The notes beneath the pieces are model-generated. The model was not told where the DNA came from. It did no database searches and saw nothing but the letters and a program-made list of their open reading frames with translations. A DNA stretch of 64,000 bases from Glutamicibacter arilaitensis Re117 (GTDB taxonomy: Bacteria; Actinomycetota; Actinomycetes; Actinomycetales; Micrococcaceae), in the NCBI RefSeq assembly GCF_000197735.1, contig NC_014550.1, forward strand, positions 434,001-498,000, given 5' to 3'. This document shows positions 1 to 8,007 of the stretch, one piece after another. Within the stretch, counting starts at the first letter, position 1; every line of letters begins with the position of its first letter. The translations under genes were made by a program, and so were the position numbers.

Positions 1-225
1 GATCAGTGGCTTCGCGCCAAGTCGTGCCAACAACGGCCCTGAACCGAGAATCCCCACCATCGCTCCGAGCGCCAGGCCGAAAATCACGAGCCCCATCTGC
101 GCGGTCGAAGCTCCGAGCAAGTCGCGAATTGCTGGCGTGCGCGTGACCCAGGAAGACATGGCCAGACCCGGCAACAGGAACAATGCACAAAGCGCCAAGC
201 GGCGTGCCGTGAGGGTGTTTGACAT
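1..225 (-). CDS. MFS transporter, N-terminal part (runs off window)
   Basis: The minus strand from ATG at 225 translates without a stop to the window edge (75 codons). The start is MSNTLTARRLAL, followed by a hydrophobic segment ending LLPGLAMSSWVTRTPAIRD, then a second hydrophobic segment and a GPLLARLGAKPLI loop. This is the TM1-TM2 plus loop pattern of major facilitator superfamily permeases. An AAAGG ribosome-binding site precedes the ATG. It lies downstream of the siderophore-interacting protein gene on the same strand, 90 bp away, so an iron or siderophore export role is possible but is inference. Only the first two membrane segments are visible. Confidence 0.7.
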   Translation of the reverse strand, partial: MSNTLTARRLALCALFLLPGLAMSSWVTRTPAIRDLLGASTAQMGLVIFGLALGAMVGILGSGPLLARLGAKPLI

Positions 226-315
226 TGACTGCCTTTCTCTTGATTGCTGGGGTGTGTCCGAAAATGACTGAGCGGGTGGGTAGATCGTGGGTGAGGGAAG
301 CGTGTTCGCCCCGAC

Positions 316-1137
316 TCAGCTGCCGACGAGTCCTGCCGCACCCCGCTTCCAGTAGCCCGTGAAATCGATATCGGACTTTGGAACAGCGCGTTCTTTGACC
401 AAGAAGCGGCGCATCTTCTGCACCTCGGCCTGTTCGCCAGCGAGCCATGCAAACGGCTCACCTTCTGGCCACCTCAAGTTTTGTATCGCGTTGAGCAACG
501 GGTGCCGCGTGCCAGCATGGCGAGGAATCCAGGAGATCTCGATTCCCTCAGGGGCAATGAGTTCCTGCCGATGATCGTCGTCCGCCACATCAATAAGGAC
601 CTGACCACGCGTATCGTGGGGTAGTTCTTCGAGGAGCCGCGAAATAGCAGGAATCGCAGTATCATCACCCGCTACCAGAAACCAATCTCGACCGGTAGGT
701 AGGCTCTGGGTCTTGCCCGGTCCCGCGATATGGATCGGGTCGCCTGGCCGTGTCCGCCGTGCCCAGTCGGCTGCAACGCCGTGCCCATGCAGCACGAAAT
801 CAACATCCAGCTCACGCGATTGCGAGTCGTATCGGCGCACCGAGTATGCCCGTGCGAGGGGACGTCTTCCCTCAGCGAACGTTACGCGGCCATCCTCAAT
901 CACAGGCAACACAGGCTCGATCTCACCCGGATAAGGGAACAGCAAACGGATATCGTCATCGAACCCCGGTGAAGCAAAAGCGGGCTGTGGTTCCCCCGCG
1001 GGCGAGGTGAACTCTCCCAACTGGCCGCCCGAGAGCGTGATCCTTTTCATCCCCGTAGTCACGTCCACCACGCGGCCTACAACAAGCTGACGTAACGCTA
1101 CTGGAACCAAGCGCAACGTGCGCGCAGACACACTCAT
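316..1137 (-). CDS. siderophore-interacting flavoprotein (SIP, ferric-siderophore reductase family)
   Basis: A 273-residue cytoplasmic flavoprotein of the ViuB/SIP family, which reduces ferric siderophores with NAD(P)H to release iron. The FAD-binding barrel fills the first half and contains the flavin motif RAYSVRRYD. The C-terminal half is the NAD(P)-binding SIP domain, ending in the family-typical YWKRG segment. The open frame extends 21 codons further upstream, but ATG at 1137 has an AAGGAG six to seven bases before it and begins MSVSARTLRL, so I chose it. The partial MFS gene follows on the same strand, and the tandem AraC regulator is divergent, suggesting an iron-acquisition module. 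Confidence 0.88.
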   Translation of the reverse strand: MSVSARTLRLVPVALRQLVVGRVVDVTTGMKRITLSGGQLGEFTSPAGEPQPAFASPGFDDDIRLLFPYPGEIEPVLPVIEDGRVTFAEGRRPLARAYSVRRYDSQSRELDVDFVLHGHGVAADWARRTRPGDPIHIAGPGKTQSLPTGRDWFLVAGDDTAIPAISRLLEELPHDTRGQVLIDVADDDHRQELIAPEGIEISWIPRHAGTRHPLLNAIQNLRWPEGEPFAWLAGEQAEVQKMRRFLVKERAVPKSDIDFTGYWKRGAAGLVGS

Positions 1138-1204
1138 AGACGATCTCCTTACAGACCGGGAACAGATCACCCCCACAAGCCTCGATACACATGGGTTCAC
1201 TAAC

Positions 1205-1222
1205 TAAGTGTATCCTTACTTA
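1205..1222. promoter_or_regulatory. inverted repeat TAAGT-N8-ACTTA in the divergent promoter region
   Basis: TAAGT and its exact complement ACTTA are separated by 8 bases in the 164-bp gap between the SIP gene and the tandem AraC regulator. The AT-rich site is suitably placed to act as an operator for either gene. Agreement with the DtxR/IdeR iron box is poor, so the binding protein is unknown; the adjacent AraC protein is the simplest candidate. Confidence 0.35.
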
Positions 1223-1301
1223 TGTCCGATGTTTTATCCGTGAGCGCAGAGTTCGCACACTCCGACGCTGGCGCGCGACTTGTGAACGGAGGAACAAGCC
1301 C

Positions 1302-2891
1302 GTGCTGTTCGACCCGCCCCCAGTTCCCGCTTCCCAAACAGTGGCTGTACGCAACACGCGTGACCCCTCCCTCTTATGGGTGCACGCGGGAACCGCCGAG
1401 GTTCGTGCAGCGCAACAGCAATACCCGCTGTCTTCTGGGCAGGGCATATGGTTGCCTGCTGGCATCCCTTACACCTTGGAGGTGGGCGCTGACTCAGTCG
1501 CATTCCCGATCTTTCCGGCCGCAGGGACTCGCGCACCGACCCTCGACCGGCCACAGCGCATCGACCTACCAAGCAGCTGGTCCGAGTGGCTGATCTACCA
1601 GTTCGCACGGAGCATCGGCTATCTTCGTGGCGCGACCTCTGACACCAGCCTCCTTGATCTGGTTGCCGGGTCCCATTACTCGACCCCGAGGGAGGCCGAT
1701 CGGCCTTTTGAGCAGGTACCACTGCCTCCGATGCCCCGCTCACTTGAGGCTGTGACAGTCGGGCGCTCTCTGCTCCAGAGACCTGATGATCCCGCCGACA
1801 CCGCAGACCACGCACGGTCGGTCAATAACAGCGTGCGAACCCTGCAGCTTCAGTTTCTGCAAGAAACCGGCCTTCCATTCGTGCGGTGGCGCACGGCTGT
1901 ACGTGTAGCCGCCTCAGCCGCCTTGATGGATGCTGGCCACACGATCGGCCAGGCAGGCAGGCAGGTCGGCTTTTCCACTCCTGCTGGCTTCACGAGAGCA
2001 TTCCACACGCGAACTGGAATGACGCCGCGCCAGTACAAGCAGGCGCGGCCTGCCATTGCCCGACGCGACGGCAACTTCCCTGGCACTCTCGGTGAGCTGA
2101 TGCTGCCCCAACTGCAACCACAGGAGGCTCCAAATGAGGCCTCCCCGCCGCCCATCCCCGCAGCGCAGACCTGGAACCGGATTAATGATTTTCACGTCCT
2201 GGTATGGGTTTACCGGGGTACGGCGCGAGTAACGGTCGGCGAACGCACACGCCGACTCCGACGCGGCGACGCCATCTGGCTTCCCGCAGGCGTTCGCAAC
2301 AGCGTTACTCTTTCACGCGGCGCACTGCTACTCCCTCTCGGATCACGCCACGGCACTCCGGAAACGCGCCTTCCTCGAAACCTCGTCCAGCGGTTCCCAG
2401 ATGAGGCTGAGCTCTACCTGCTGCACACCTTCGTCGCCAATTACAGCCTTGTTCGCCCTAGGTCGCACGATCCCAACGGGATCACGCACTCATTTCTCAA
2501 GCATGCCACGAGGACGCGAGCCCGAGCAGCCGAAGACCCAGCGGGTACTACGCCCGTTTACAAGATCATCCGTGCCGTGCGCAACGATCCGGCGGATCGA
2601 CGAACTCTCACACAGTGGGCGCAAGTACTCAATGCCGACGCAAGAGACCTCGGCCGCGCTTTCCTCGCGACTACGGGACAAAATTATGTGGCCTGGCGAT
2701 CGGAGGTACGCATGACCGAAGCACGCCGCTACCTAGAGGAAGGACTGGGGGTCGCGCAAGTATCTCGAAAACTCGGCTACGCACATCCGTCAACATTCAC
2801 CACGGTCTTCACCCGAGCCCACGATATGTCCCCGCGTGAATATCAACGCCATGGTTGGCAACACACTGACGAATCCCTCATTATCCGGTAG
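1302..2891 (+). CDS. tandem AraC-type transcriptional regulator (two cupin-HTH units in one protein)
   Basis: A 529-residue protein carrying two complete AraC-family units. Unit 1 has a cupin-like sensor with IWLPAG and an HTH domain ending FTRAFHTRTGMTPRQYKQ (about residues 175-245). Unit 2 repeats the plan: a cupin with IWLPAG again (about 300-335) and an HTH ending FTTVFTRAHDMSPREYQRH (about 440-525). Usual AraC proteins are 250-330 residues with one unit. The frame is open from 1191, but the GTG at 1302 has GGAGGA at 1288-1293 with ideal spacing. The gene is divergent from the siderophore-interacting protein, so control of iron uptake genes is likely (inference). Confidence 0.82.
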   Translation: MLFDPPPVPASQTVAVRNTRDPSLLWVHAGTAEVRAAQQQYPLSSGQGIWLPAGIPYTLEVGADSVAFPIFPAAGTRAPTLDRPQRIDLPSSWSEWLIYQFARSIGYLRGATSDTSLLDLVAGSHYSTPREADRPFEQVPLPPMPRSLEAVTVGRSLLQRPDDPADTADHARSVNNSVRTLQLQFLQETGLPFVRWRTAVRVAASAALMDAGHTIGQAGRQVGFSTPAGFTRAFHTRTGMTPRQYKQARPAIARRDGNFPGTLGELMLPQLQPQEAPNEASPPPIPAAQTWNRINDFHVLVWVYRGTARVTVGERTRRLRRGDAIWLPAGVRNSVTLSRGALLLPLGSRHGTPETRLPRNLVQRFPDEAELYLLHTFVANYSLVRPRSHDPNGITHSFLKHATRTRARAAEDPAGTTPVYKIIRAVRNDPADRRTLTQWAQVLNADARDLGRAFLATTGQNYVAWRSEVRMTEARRYLEEGLGVAQVSRKLGYAHPSTFTTVFTRAHDMSPREYQRHGWQHTDESLIIR

Positions 2892-2992
2892 GGTCCTACG
2901 CGTGATGTTCGCTGAAGGCTGCCCACCATGTGCCGCGTGCCAGTAGACGCACGGATGCTTAGTTGTAGATAACGATAGAAACGCCGGATATG

Positions 2993-4102
2993 TCAGTCGC
3001 CTAATCCTGTGCAAGAGCGCACCACTGCGATCGCAGTGGTCGCTTGTAGTAGTAGAACGCCGTTCCCAAGGGTCATAAGCTGCTCGTTTGCTGTTAGTTT
3101 GTGCCCCACGTCGGTGACCCACCCTCTCGGTAATCCCATCAACCATTCCACGAATTCGGGAGCCGGTCGTGGCTTGTCGAATTCATCCAGGAGTGCGGGA
3201 GCGGGAGCGTCATGTCCGGTCACGTGCTTCCATCGCGTAATGGCCGGTGCATATTTTCCCCACTGTCGAATATCTGCTCGACCAGTGTCCACAACGTGTC
3301 CGATTCTGCTGGTCTGATCGGTGAGCCATCCGGTCCGTGGAGTGCGAAGTCGATGATCTGGTGTGAGAGTGCAATCGTTCCTCGTCTGGCTTTCACCCGA
3401 TCCAAGGTCTCTCTGCCGCGAGAGGAGTCCGAAGCCAGCGGGGTTCGGAAGAGTTTGCCGGTGGGCAAGGATGAAGATGCGGAAGCGGTGATGGGGAGCG
3501 CCAATGAGTGACGCGGGTAGACCAACCCATTCCGCATTGAACCCGAGGTCGGCCAGATCGCCGAGTACGGAACCAAGCGCGCGAAGAGATCGGGCTGACT
3601 CGTCTCCCAGACCCCACGGGTCGGATTCCACTTCGCAAAGGGTTGTGGCCCCCAGGGTTGCGGTGAAGGGGTTGCGTTCGCCATCGGGTGCTCCTTGCGT
3701 CGGGGGTCTGGTTGCAGGTGCAGACAGTAGTCCGCGTACGTTCTCGATCACGACCCATTCGGGTTGTAACACCTCGATCGCGGCGGCCATGTTCGCCCAC
3801 AATCCGGAGCGGGTACCGGGTGCGAGCCCTGCCTGTTTCCCAACGGTGGAGACGTCTTGGCAGGGGAACCCGCCGCAGACAATGTCCACCGAAGGCACAG
3901 TCGTCCAGTCGATGGCGGTGATATCGCCGAGGTTTGGCACGTCGGGCCAGTGATGGGAGAAGACGCGAGCGACGGGTTCGTTGATTTCGGAGAACCAGAT
4001 GGTTTCGGCAATAAATTGGTATTCGACGGCGAGGTCGAGACCTCCGTATCCAGAGAATAATGATCCGACGCGCAGTCGTCGGCCAGTTGTGGAATCGTGC
4101 AT
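2993..4102 (-). CDS. DNA (cytosine-5-)-methyltransferase, orphan
   Basis: A 369-residue C5-cytosine methyltransferase. Motif I GSLFSGYGGLD lies near residues 13-23, catalytic PCQ of motif IV at 80-82, ENVRG (motif VI) at 120-124, a motif VIII HRFRIF, and motif X with LGNGV near the C-terminus. The frame can be extended to a GTG at 4168, but ATG at 4102 has GGAG six bases upstream and the extension would run into a palindrome. No restriction endonuclease gene is nearby. Its place beside the divergent MobF relaxase suggests it modifies the element's DNA to evade host restriction (inference). Codons 3-7 (DSTTG) lie in a 21-bp block shared exactly with the dprA-like gene. Confidence 0.9.
   Translation of the reverse strand: MHDSTTGRRLRVGSLFSGYGGLDLAVEYQFIAETIWFSEINEPVARVFSHHWPDVPNLGDITAIDWTTVPSVDIVCGGFPCQDVSTVGKQAGLAPGTRSGLWANMAAAIEVLQPEWVVIENVRGLLSAPATRPPTQGAPDGERNPFTATLGATTLCEVESDPWGLGDESARSLRALGSVLGDLADLGFNAEWVGLPASLIGAPHHRFRIFILAHRQTLPNPAGFGLLSRQRDLGSGESQTRNDCTLTPDHRLRTPRTGWLTDQTSRIGHVVDTGRADIRQWGKYAPAITRWKHVTGHDAPAPALLDEFDKPRPAPEFVEWLMGLPRGWVTDVGHKLTANEQLMTLGNGVLLLQATTAIAVVRSCTGLGD
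4078..4098 (-). repeat. 21-bp exact repeat, copy 1 (in methyltransferase N-terminus)
   Basis: The 21 bases here recur exactly, in the same orientation and reading frame, at 8916-8936 inside the dprA-like gene. Both copies encode DSTTGR. The copies are 4.8 kb apart and bracket the relaxase gene. Confidence 0.9.
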
Positions 4103-4165
4103 ACGAGGCTCCGGATGATTGGTGAGTTCCAGCCGAAGCCACTCGGTGCTAGCTGCTGGATTGAT

Positions 4166-4178
4166 CACCTGTCAGGTG
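4166..4178. repeat. perfect palindrome CACCTG-T-CAGGTG
   Basis: Six-base arms around one central base, in the gap between methyltransferase and relaxase genes. It could be an operator for either gene or part of an origin of transfer. It covers the alternative upstream GTG of the methyltransferase, which argues for the downstream start. Confidence 0.5.
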
Positions 4179-4370
4179 CACCACGAACACCCCTGTCCTC
4201 ACCGCCCTTCTTCCCGGCACGCGCGGACCCACATCGCGGAGCCATGCCTCGTCCTCCCGCGCGCTCCACCGTCGAGATCCCCGCTCTAAGGAGCCACGCG
4301 TCTTGCAGAAGAGGCGCGAAGCCCGCGAATCCACCCCGAGCTGACGCGGCAGCCGGAGCGGTCACTGAGG

Positions 4371-4394
4371 CCTACCTGTCGTTCAGGAGGTAGG
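4371..4394 (+). promoter_or_regulatory. hairpin sequestering the relaxase ribosome-binding site
   Basis: CCTACCT at 4371-4377 pairs perfectly with AGGTAGG at 4388-4394 across a 10-base loop. The Shine-Dalgarno AGGAGG (4385-4390) lies partly in the loop and partly in the stem, and the relaxase ATG is at 4399. Folding of the mRNA would be expected to limit relaxase translation. Confidence 0.55.
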
Positions 4395-4398
4395 AGCG

Positions 4399-7300
4399 AT
4401 GACGGTTTCGATGCGGGTGATGTCCGCCGGTGACGGCTACAAATATCTGCTGCGCACCGTGGCGGCCGGTGATGGCGATAGGTCGCTCTCGACACCCTTG
4501 ACCCGCTACTATACCGAGAAAGGATCACCTCCCGGGCGCTGGATCGGGCAAGGCCTCGTCGGGGTCGGTGCAGGTCAACTCAGCACTGGTGACCAGGTGT
4601 CCGAAGCACAACTCCAGCTGCTAGTTGGGATGGGCCGTGACCCAGTGACCGGTGACCCCCTCGGTCGCGCCTACCAGTCCTTTACGCCTGTTACAGAGCG
4701 CATCGAGCACCGAGTATCAGAGCTGGATGCGTCGTTGTCGCCCGCCGCCCGTGCGGAAGAGGTCGCGCAGTTCGAGGCCGAGGAAACCGAACGTGGCACA
4801 CGCCGCGCAGTGGCTGGATTTGACTACACGTTCTCGATACCGAAGTCGGCGTCTGTGTGGTGGGCGGTTGCGGACGCAGGGACGCAAGGCTTGATTGCGC
4901 AGGCGCATCATGCGGCGATTGCGGAGGTGGTTGCGTTCATCGAACGTGAAGTTGCGAGCACCCGGGTGGGGGCAACCGGCCCCGACGGGGCAGCCGCTCA
5001 AGTCGATGTCACTGGTGTGATCGCCACCGCGTTTGATCACTACGATTCCCGTGCCGGTGACCCGCACTTGCATACCCATGTAGTGATCTCAAACAAGGTC
5101 AAGACCGCTCAAGACGGCAAATGGAGATCCCTCGACGGCCGTCCTATGCACGCCGCCGTGGTCGCACTCTCAGAACTGCATGAGGCCGTATTCGCTGATC
5201 ACATGACCCGCACCTTTGGCGTCGAATGGGAGGCACGAGAAATGGGGCGCGACCGTAACCCGGCATGGGCGATCAGCGCCGTGCCCGAGACTCTAGTGTC
5301 GGAATTCTCGACCCGTTCCCGCCATATTGAGGTCGAGAAGAACCGACTCATTGAGGCCTATGTGCAAAGGCAAGGCAGACAGCCGTCCACGGCGACGATC
5401 TTGAAACTTCGCGCGCAAGCAACCCTTGCAACCCGGCCCGAGAAGCAGGTGCGCTCCCTGTCAGAACTCACCACAGACTGGCGCACCCGCGCAACCCGTC
5501 TGCTCGGTAACGACGCACCCCTCTGGGCGCAAGGCGTTGCAGTGAACCCACCTGCGATGCTGTTACGCGCTGACGATGTACCACTCGATACCGTTGCCGA
5601 GATCGGTCAAAGCGTAGTGGAGGTGGTGGGTGAGAAGCGGTCGACGTGGCGGCGCTGGAACCTGCACGCCGAGGCATCCCGGCAACTCATGGGCTGGCGC
5701 TTCGCATCCATGTTAGATCGTGAAGCGATCACCGGGCTTGTGGTCGATGCCGCCGAGAACGCATCGCTCCGGCTCACCCCGCCAGAACTGGCATCGAGCC
5801 CGATCGTGTTCCAGCGAGCCGATGGCACGAGCCGGTTCCGACCAAAGCACTCCACATTGTATTCCTCCGAGACACTGCTACAAGCAGAAGACCGTCTGCT
5901 GACACGTTCCCGCACCACTACCGCACCAACTGTTCCTCTCGCAACTGTCGAACAGATCACGCAACGGCCCGATGCTGATGGACGGATGTTGAGCGACGAT
6001 CAATCGGTAGCACTCGCCGCAATCGCGGTCTCGGGCCGAGGTATTGATGTGCTTGTGGGGGCAGCCGGGGCTGGCAAGACCACCGCCATGAATGCGCTCC
6101 GCCGCGCATGGGAACTAGAACATGGCGCTGGTTCCGTAGTCGGGCTCGCACCGTCAGCGGTCGCGGCGCAGGTGCTCGCTGATGATCTTGGGATCGCTAC
6201 GGAGAACACTGCGAAGTGGTGGCACAGCCACCTCACCCACGGCACCACGTTCACGGCTGGTCAGCTTGTGATCATTGACGAAGCGAGCCTTGCCGGTACT
6301 CATTCACTCGATCGCATCACAGGACTTGCCGAAACAGCGGGCGCGAAGGTACTGCTCGTGGGCGACTATGCGCAACTGCAATCCGTAGACGCCGGTGGTG
6401 CGTTCGCGCTGCTGGCCGGTGACCGGGACGACGCACCCGAACTGATCGATATTCACCGGTTCACCCACGAGTGGGAAAAGACCGCATCCCTTGATCTACG
6501 GCACGGCCGCACCGACATCATCGACACCTACCTCGACCAGGGCCGCATCCACGACGGTGACGAAGACACGATGACAGACGCCGCTTATGCGGCCTGGCGT
6601 GAAGACACCGCAGCGGGACTCGTGTCCGTGTTGATCACGGAGACCAATGAGACCGTCACCGCACTCAACAATCGCGCCCGCGCCGATCTGATTCTTGACG
6701 GTTCGCTGCACCCAAGTCGTGAGGTGGAACTCAACGGCGGGTCGCTAGCCGGTATTGGGGACACGATCATTACTCGACGCAACGACCGGCGACTACGCAC
6801 GAAGGACACATGGGTACGCAACGGAGCACGTTGGCAAATCACCCAGGTCCGCGACGACGGCTCACTCACCGTACGAGCCGTCGGACGTCGTTTTGGCGGC
6901 GCGCTCGTGCTGCCTGCCACGTACGTCGCAGACCATATTGATCTGGGGTACGCCGTCACGGCACACCGGGCACAAGGAATCACGACCGACACCGCACACA
7001 CCGTCGTAACCGCGACAACAACGCGGGAAAATTTCTATGTCGCGATGACCCGCGGGCGAAATGCCAATCACGCTTACGTCACGGTCAACCGAGCCGACGA
7101 TGCTCACAGCCAACCCCACCCAGGCGATAACACCGATGCCACCGCCAGGTCCGTACTCTACGGAGTCATGCAACACGTCGGCGCTGAACTCTCCGCCCGC
7201 GAAACCATCACGGCAGAGCAGGAACTGTGGGGCTCGATCGCGCAGCTTGCCGCGGAGTACGGGACGATCGCGCAAGCCGCCCAACACGACCGCTGGGCGG

Positions 7301-7944
7301 CCCTTCTACATGCGAGCGGCCTCACACCCGAACAGACCGAAGACGTGCTTACTTCCGATGCATACGGTGCGCTATCGGCGGAGTTGCGACGGGCAGAAGC
7401 GAATCACCACGATGTTGACCGGCTCCTGCCACGCCTCGTGCAGGCACGCAGCGTCGAGGACGCCGATGACATCGCCTCGGTACTGCATGCCCGACTCATC
7501 AAAGCCAGCGCCCGCCCAGCCGGGTCAGGACGGACGCGCAAACAACCCCGCCTGATCGCAGGACTCATCCCACACGCAGACGGAACCATGAGCCCAGAAA
7601 TGCGGCAGGCACTCAACGAACGACGCGAGCTGATCGAGCAACGCGCCGATGCACTCGTTGACCAAGCCGTCGATGAAGCAGCCGATTGGATGCAGCCGCT
7701 CCTCCCGCAAGGTCAGAGCGAGGACATGATGGCTGGTTGGCGGCGGCGTGCACGCGTCATCGCTGCCTACCGCGACCGACACCAAATCACCGCCGGTGAC
7801 CCACTTGGCCCAATGCCTGAGCGCACTGCGCAGAAGATTGACTATGCCCGGGCACAAGCAGCGGTCAGGCAACTTCGCCCGTCGGCTGAACCGCCTCAGC
7901 ACCGCGAACCGCGCCGCCAGGTCGGTCGTTCTCTCGGTCTTTGA
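4399..7944 (+). CDS. MobF-family conjugative relaxase-helicase (TraA/TrwC type)
   Basis: An 1181-residue relaxase that would nick the element at oriT and unwind the transferred strand. The N-terminal TrwC domain has the tandem tyrosines (TRYYTEKG, about residue 35) and the metal-binding histidine triad in DPHLHTHVV (about 222-229). The helicase half has Walker A GAAGAGKTT near residue 553, Walker B IIDEAS near 624 and a UvrD-type C-terminal motif AVTAHRAQG near 850. Start ATG follows AGGAGG by eight bases. The N-terminal SAGDGYKYLLRTVAAGD is typical of actinobacterial members. No coupling protein or secretion genes are within the window, so the rest of any transfer system lies further left or is absent. 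Confidence 0.95.
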   Translation: MTVSMRVMSAGDGYKYLLRTVAAGDGDRSLSTPLTRYYTEKGSPPGRWIGQGLVGVGAGQLSTGDQVSEAQLQLLVGMGRDPVTGDPLGRAYQSFTPVTERIEHRVSELDASLSPAARAEEVAQFEAEETERGTRRAVAGFDYTFSIPKSASVWWAVADAGTQGLIAQAHHAAIAEVVAFIEREVASTRVGATGPDGAAAQVDVTGVIATAFDHYDSRAGDPHLHTHVVISNKVKTAQDGKWRSLDGRPMHAAVVALSELHEAVFADHMTRTFGVEWEAREMGRDRNPAWAISAVPETLVSEFSTRSRHIEVEKNRLIEAYVQRQGRQPSTATILKLRAQATLATRPEKQVRSLSELTTDWRTRATRLLGNDAPLWAQGVAVNPPAMLLRADDVPLDTVAEIGQSVVEVVGEKRSTWRRWNLHAEASRQLMGWRFASMLDREAITGLVVDAAENASLRLTPPELASSPIVFQRADGTSRFRPKHSTLYSSETLLQAEDRLLTRSRTTTAPTVPLATVEQITQRPDADGRMLSDDQSVALAAIAVSGRGIDVLVGAAGAGKTTAMNALRRAWELEHGAGSVVGLAPSAVAAQVLADDLGIATENTAKWWHSHLTHGTTFTAGQLVIIDEASLAGTHSLDRITGLAETAGAKVLLVGDYAQLQSVDAGGAFALLAGDRDDAPELIDIHRFTHEWEKTASLDLRHGRTDIIDTYLDQGRIHDGDEDTMTDAAYAAWREDTAAGLVSVLITETNETVTALNNRARADLILDGSLHPSREVELNGGSLAGIGDTIITRRNDRRLRTKDTWVRNGARWQITQVRDDGSLTVRAVGRRFGGALVLPATYVADHIDLGYAVTAHRAQGITTDTAHTVVTATTTRENFYVAMTRGRNANHAYVTVNRADDAHSQPHPGDNTDATARSVLYGVMQHVGAELSARETITAEQELWGSIAQLAAEYGTIAQAAQHDRWAALLHASGLTPEQTEDVLTSDAYGALSAELRRAEANHHDVDRLLPRLVQARSVEDADDIASVLHARLIKASARPAGSGRTRKQPRLIAGLIPHADGTMSPEMRQALNERRELIEQRADALVDQAVDEAADWMQPLLPQGQSEDMMAGWRRRARVIAAYRDRHQITAGDPLGPMPERTAQKIDYARAQAAVRQLRPSAEPPQHREPRRQVGRSLGL

Positions 7945-7961
7945 GGCTTCACATAGAAAAA

Positions 7962-7993
7962 GGAGGGGATGCCGTCATCGCGGCATCCCCTCC
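7962..7993 (-). terminator. intrinsic terminator between convergent relaxase and dprA genes
   Basis: A perfect 13-base-pair stem (GGAGGGGATGCCG with its complement) around a 6-base TCATCG loop. On the minus strand it is followed by a run of five T, making a canonical terminator for the dprA-like gene. On the plus strand there is no T-run, so it serves the relaxase less clearly. Confidence 0.85.
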
Positions 7994-8007
7994 CGAACAG
8001 TGAGTGC

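Larger units (their letters stand above)
4103..4398. other. intergenic region upstream of relaxase; candidate oriT
   Basis: This 296-bp gap between the divergent methyltransferase and relaxase genes holds no convincing gene. It contains a CACCTG-T-CAGGTG palindrome at 4166-4178 and a hairpin at 4371-4394. MobF relaxases commonly nick at an oriT with inverted repeats close to their own gene, so this is the best place in the window for one. No nic consensus can be assigned by eye. Confidence 0.35.

Noticed and set aside
1205..1222. DtxR/IdeR iron box before the siderophore genes
   Set aside because: About half of the consensus positions match; kept only as an unassigned inverted repeat.
3504..3953. 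ORF of 149 codons opposite the methyltransferase
   Set aside because: Antisense to conserved methyltransferase motifs and without ribosome-binding site; a shadow frame.
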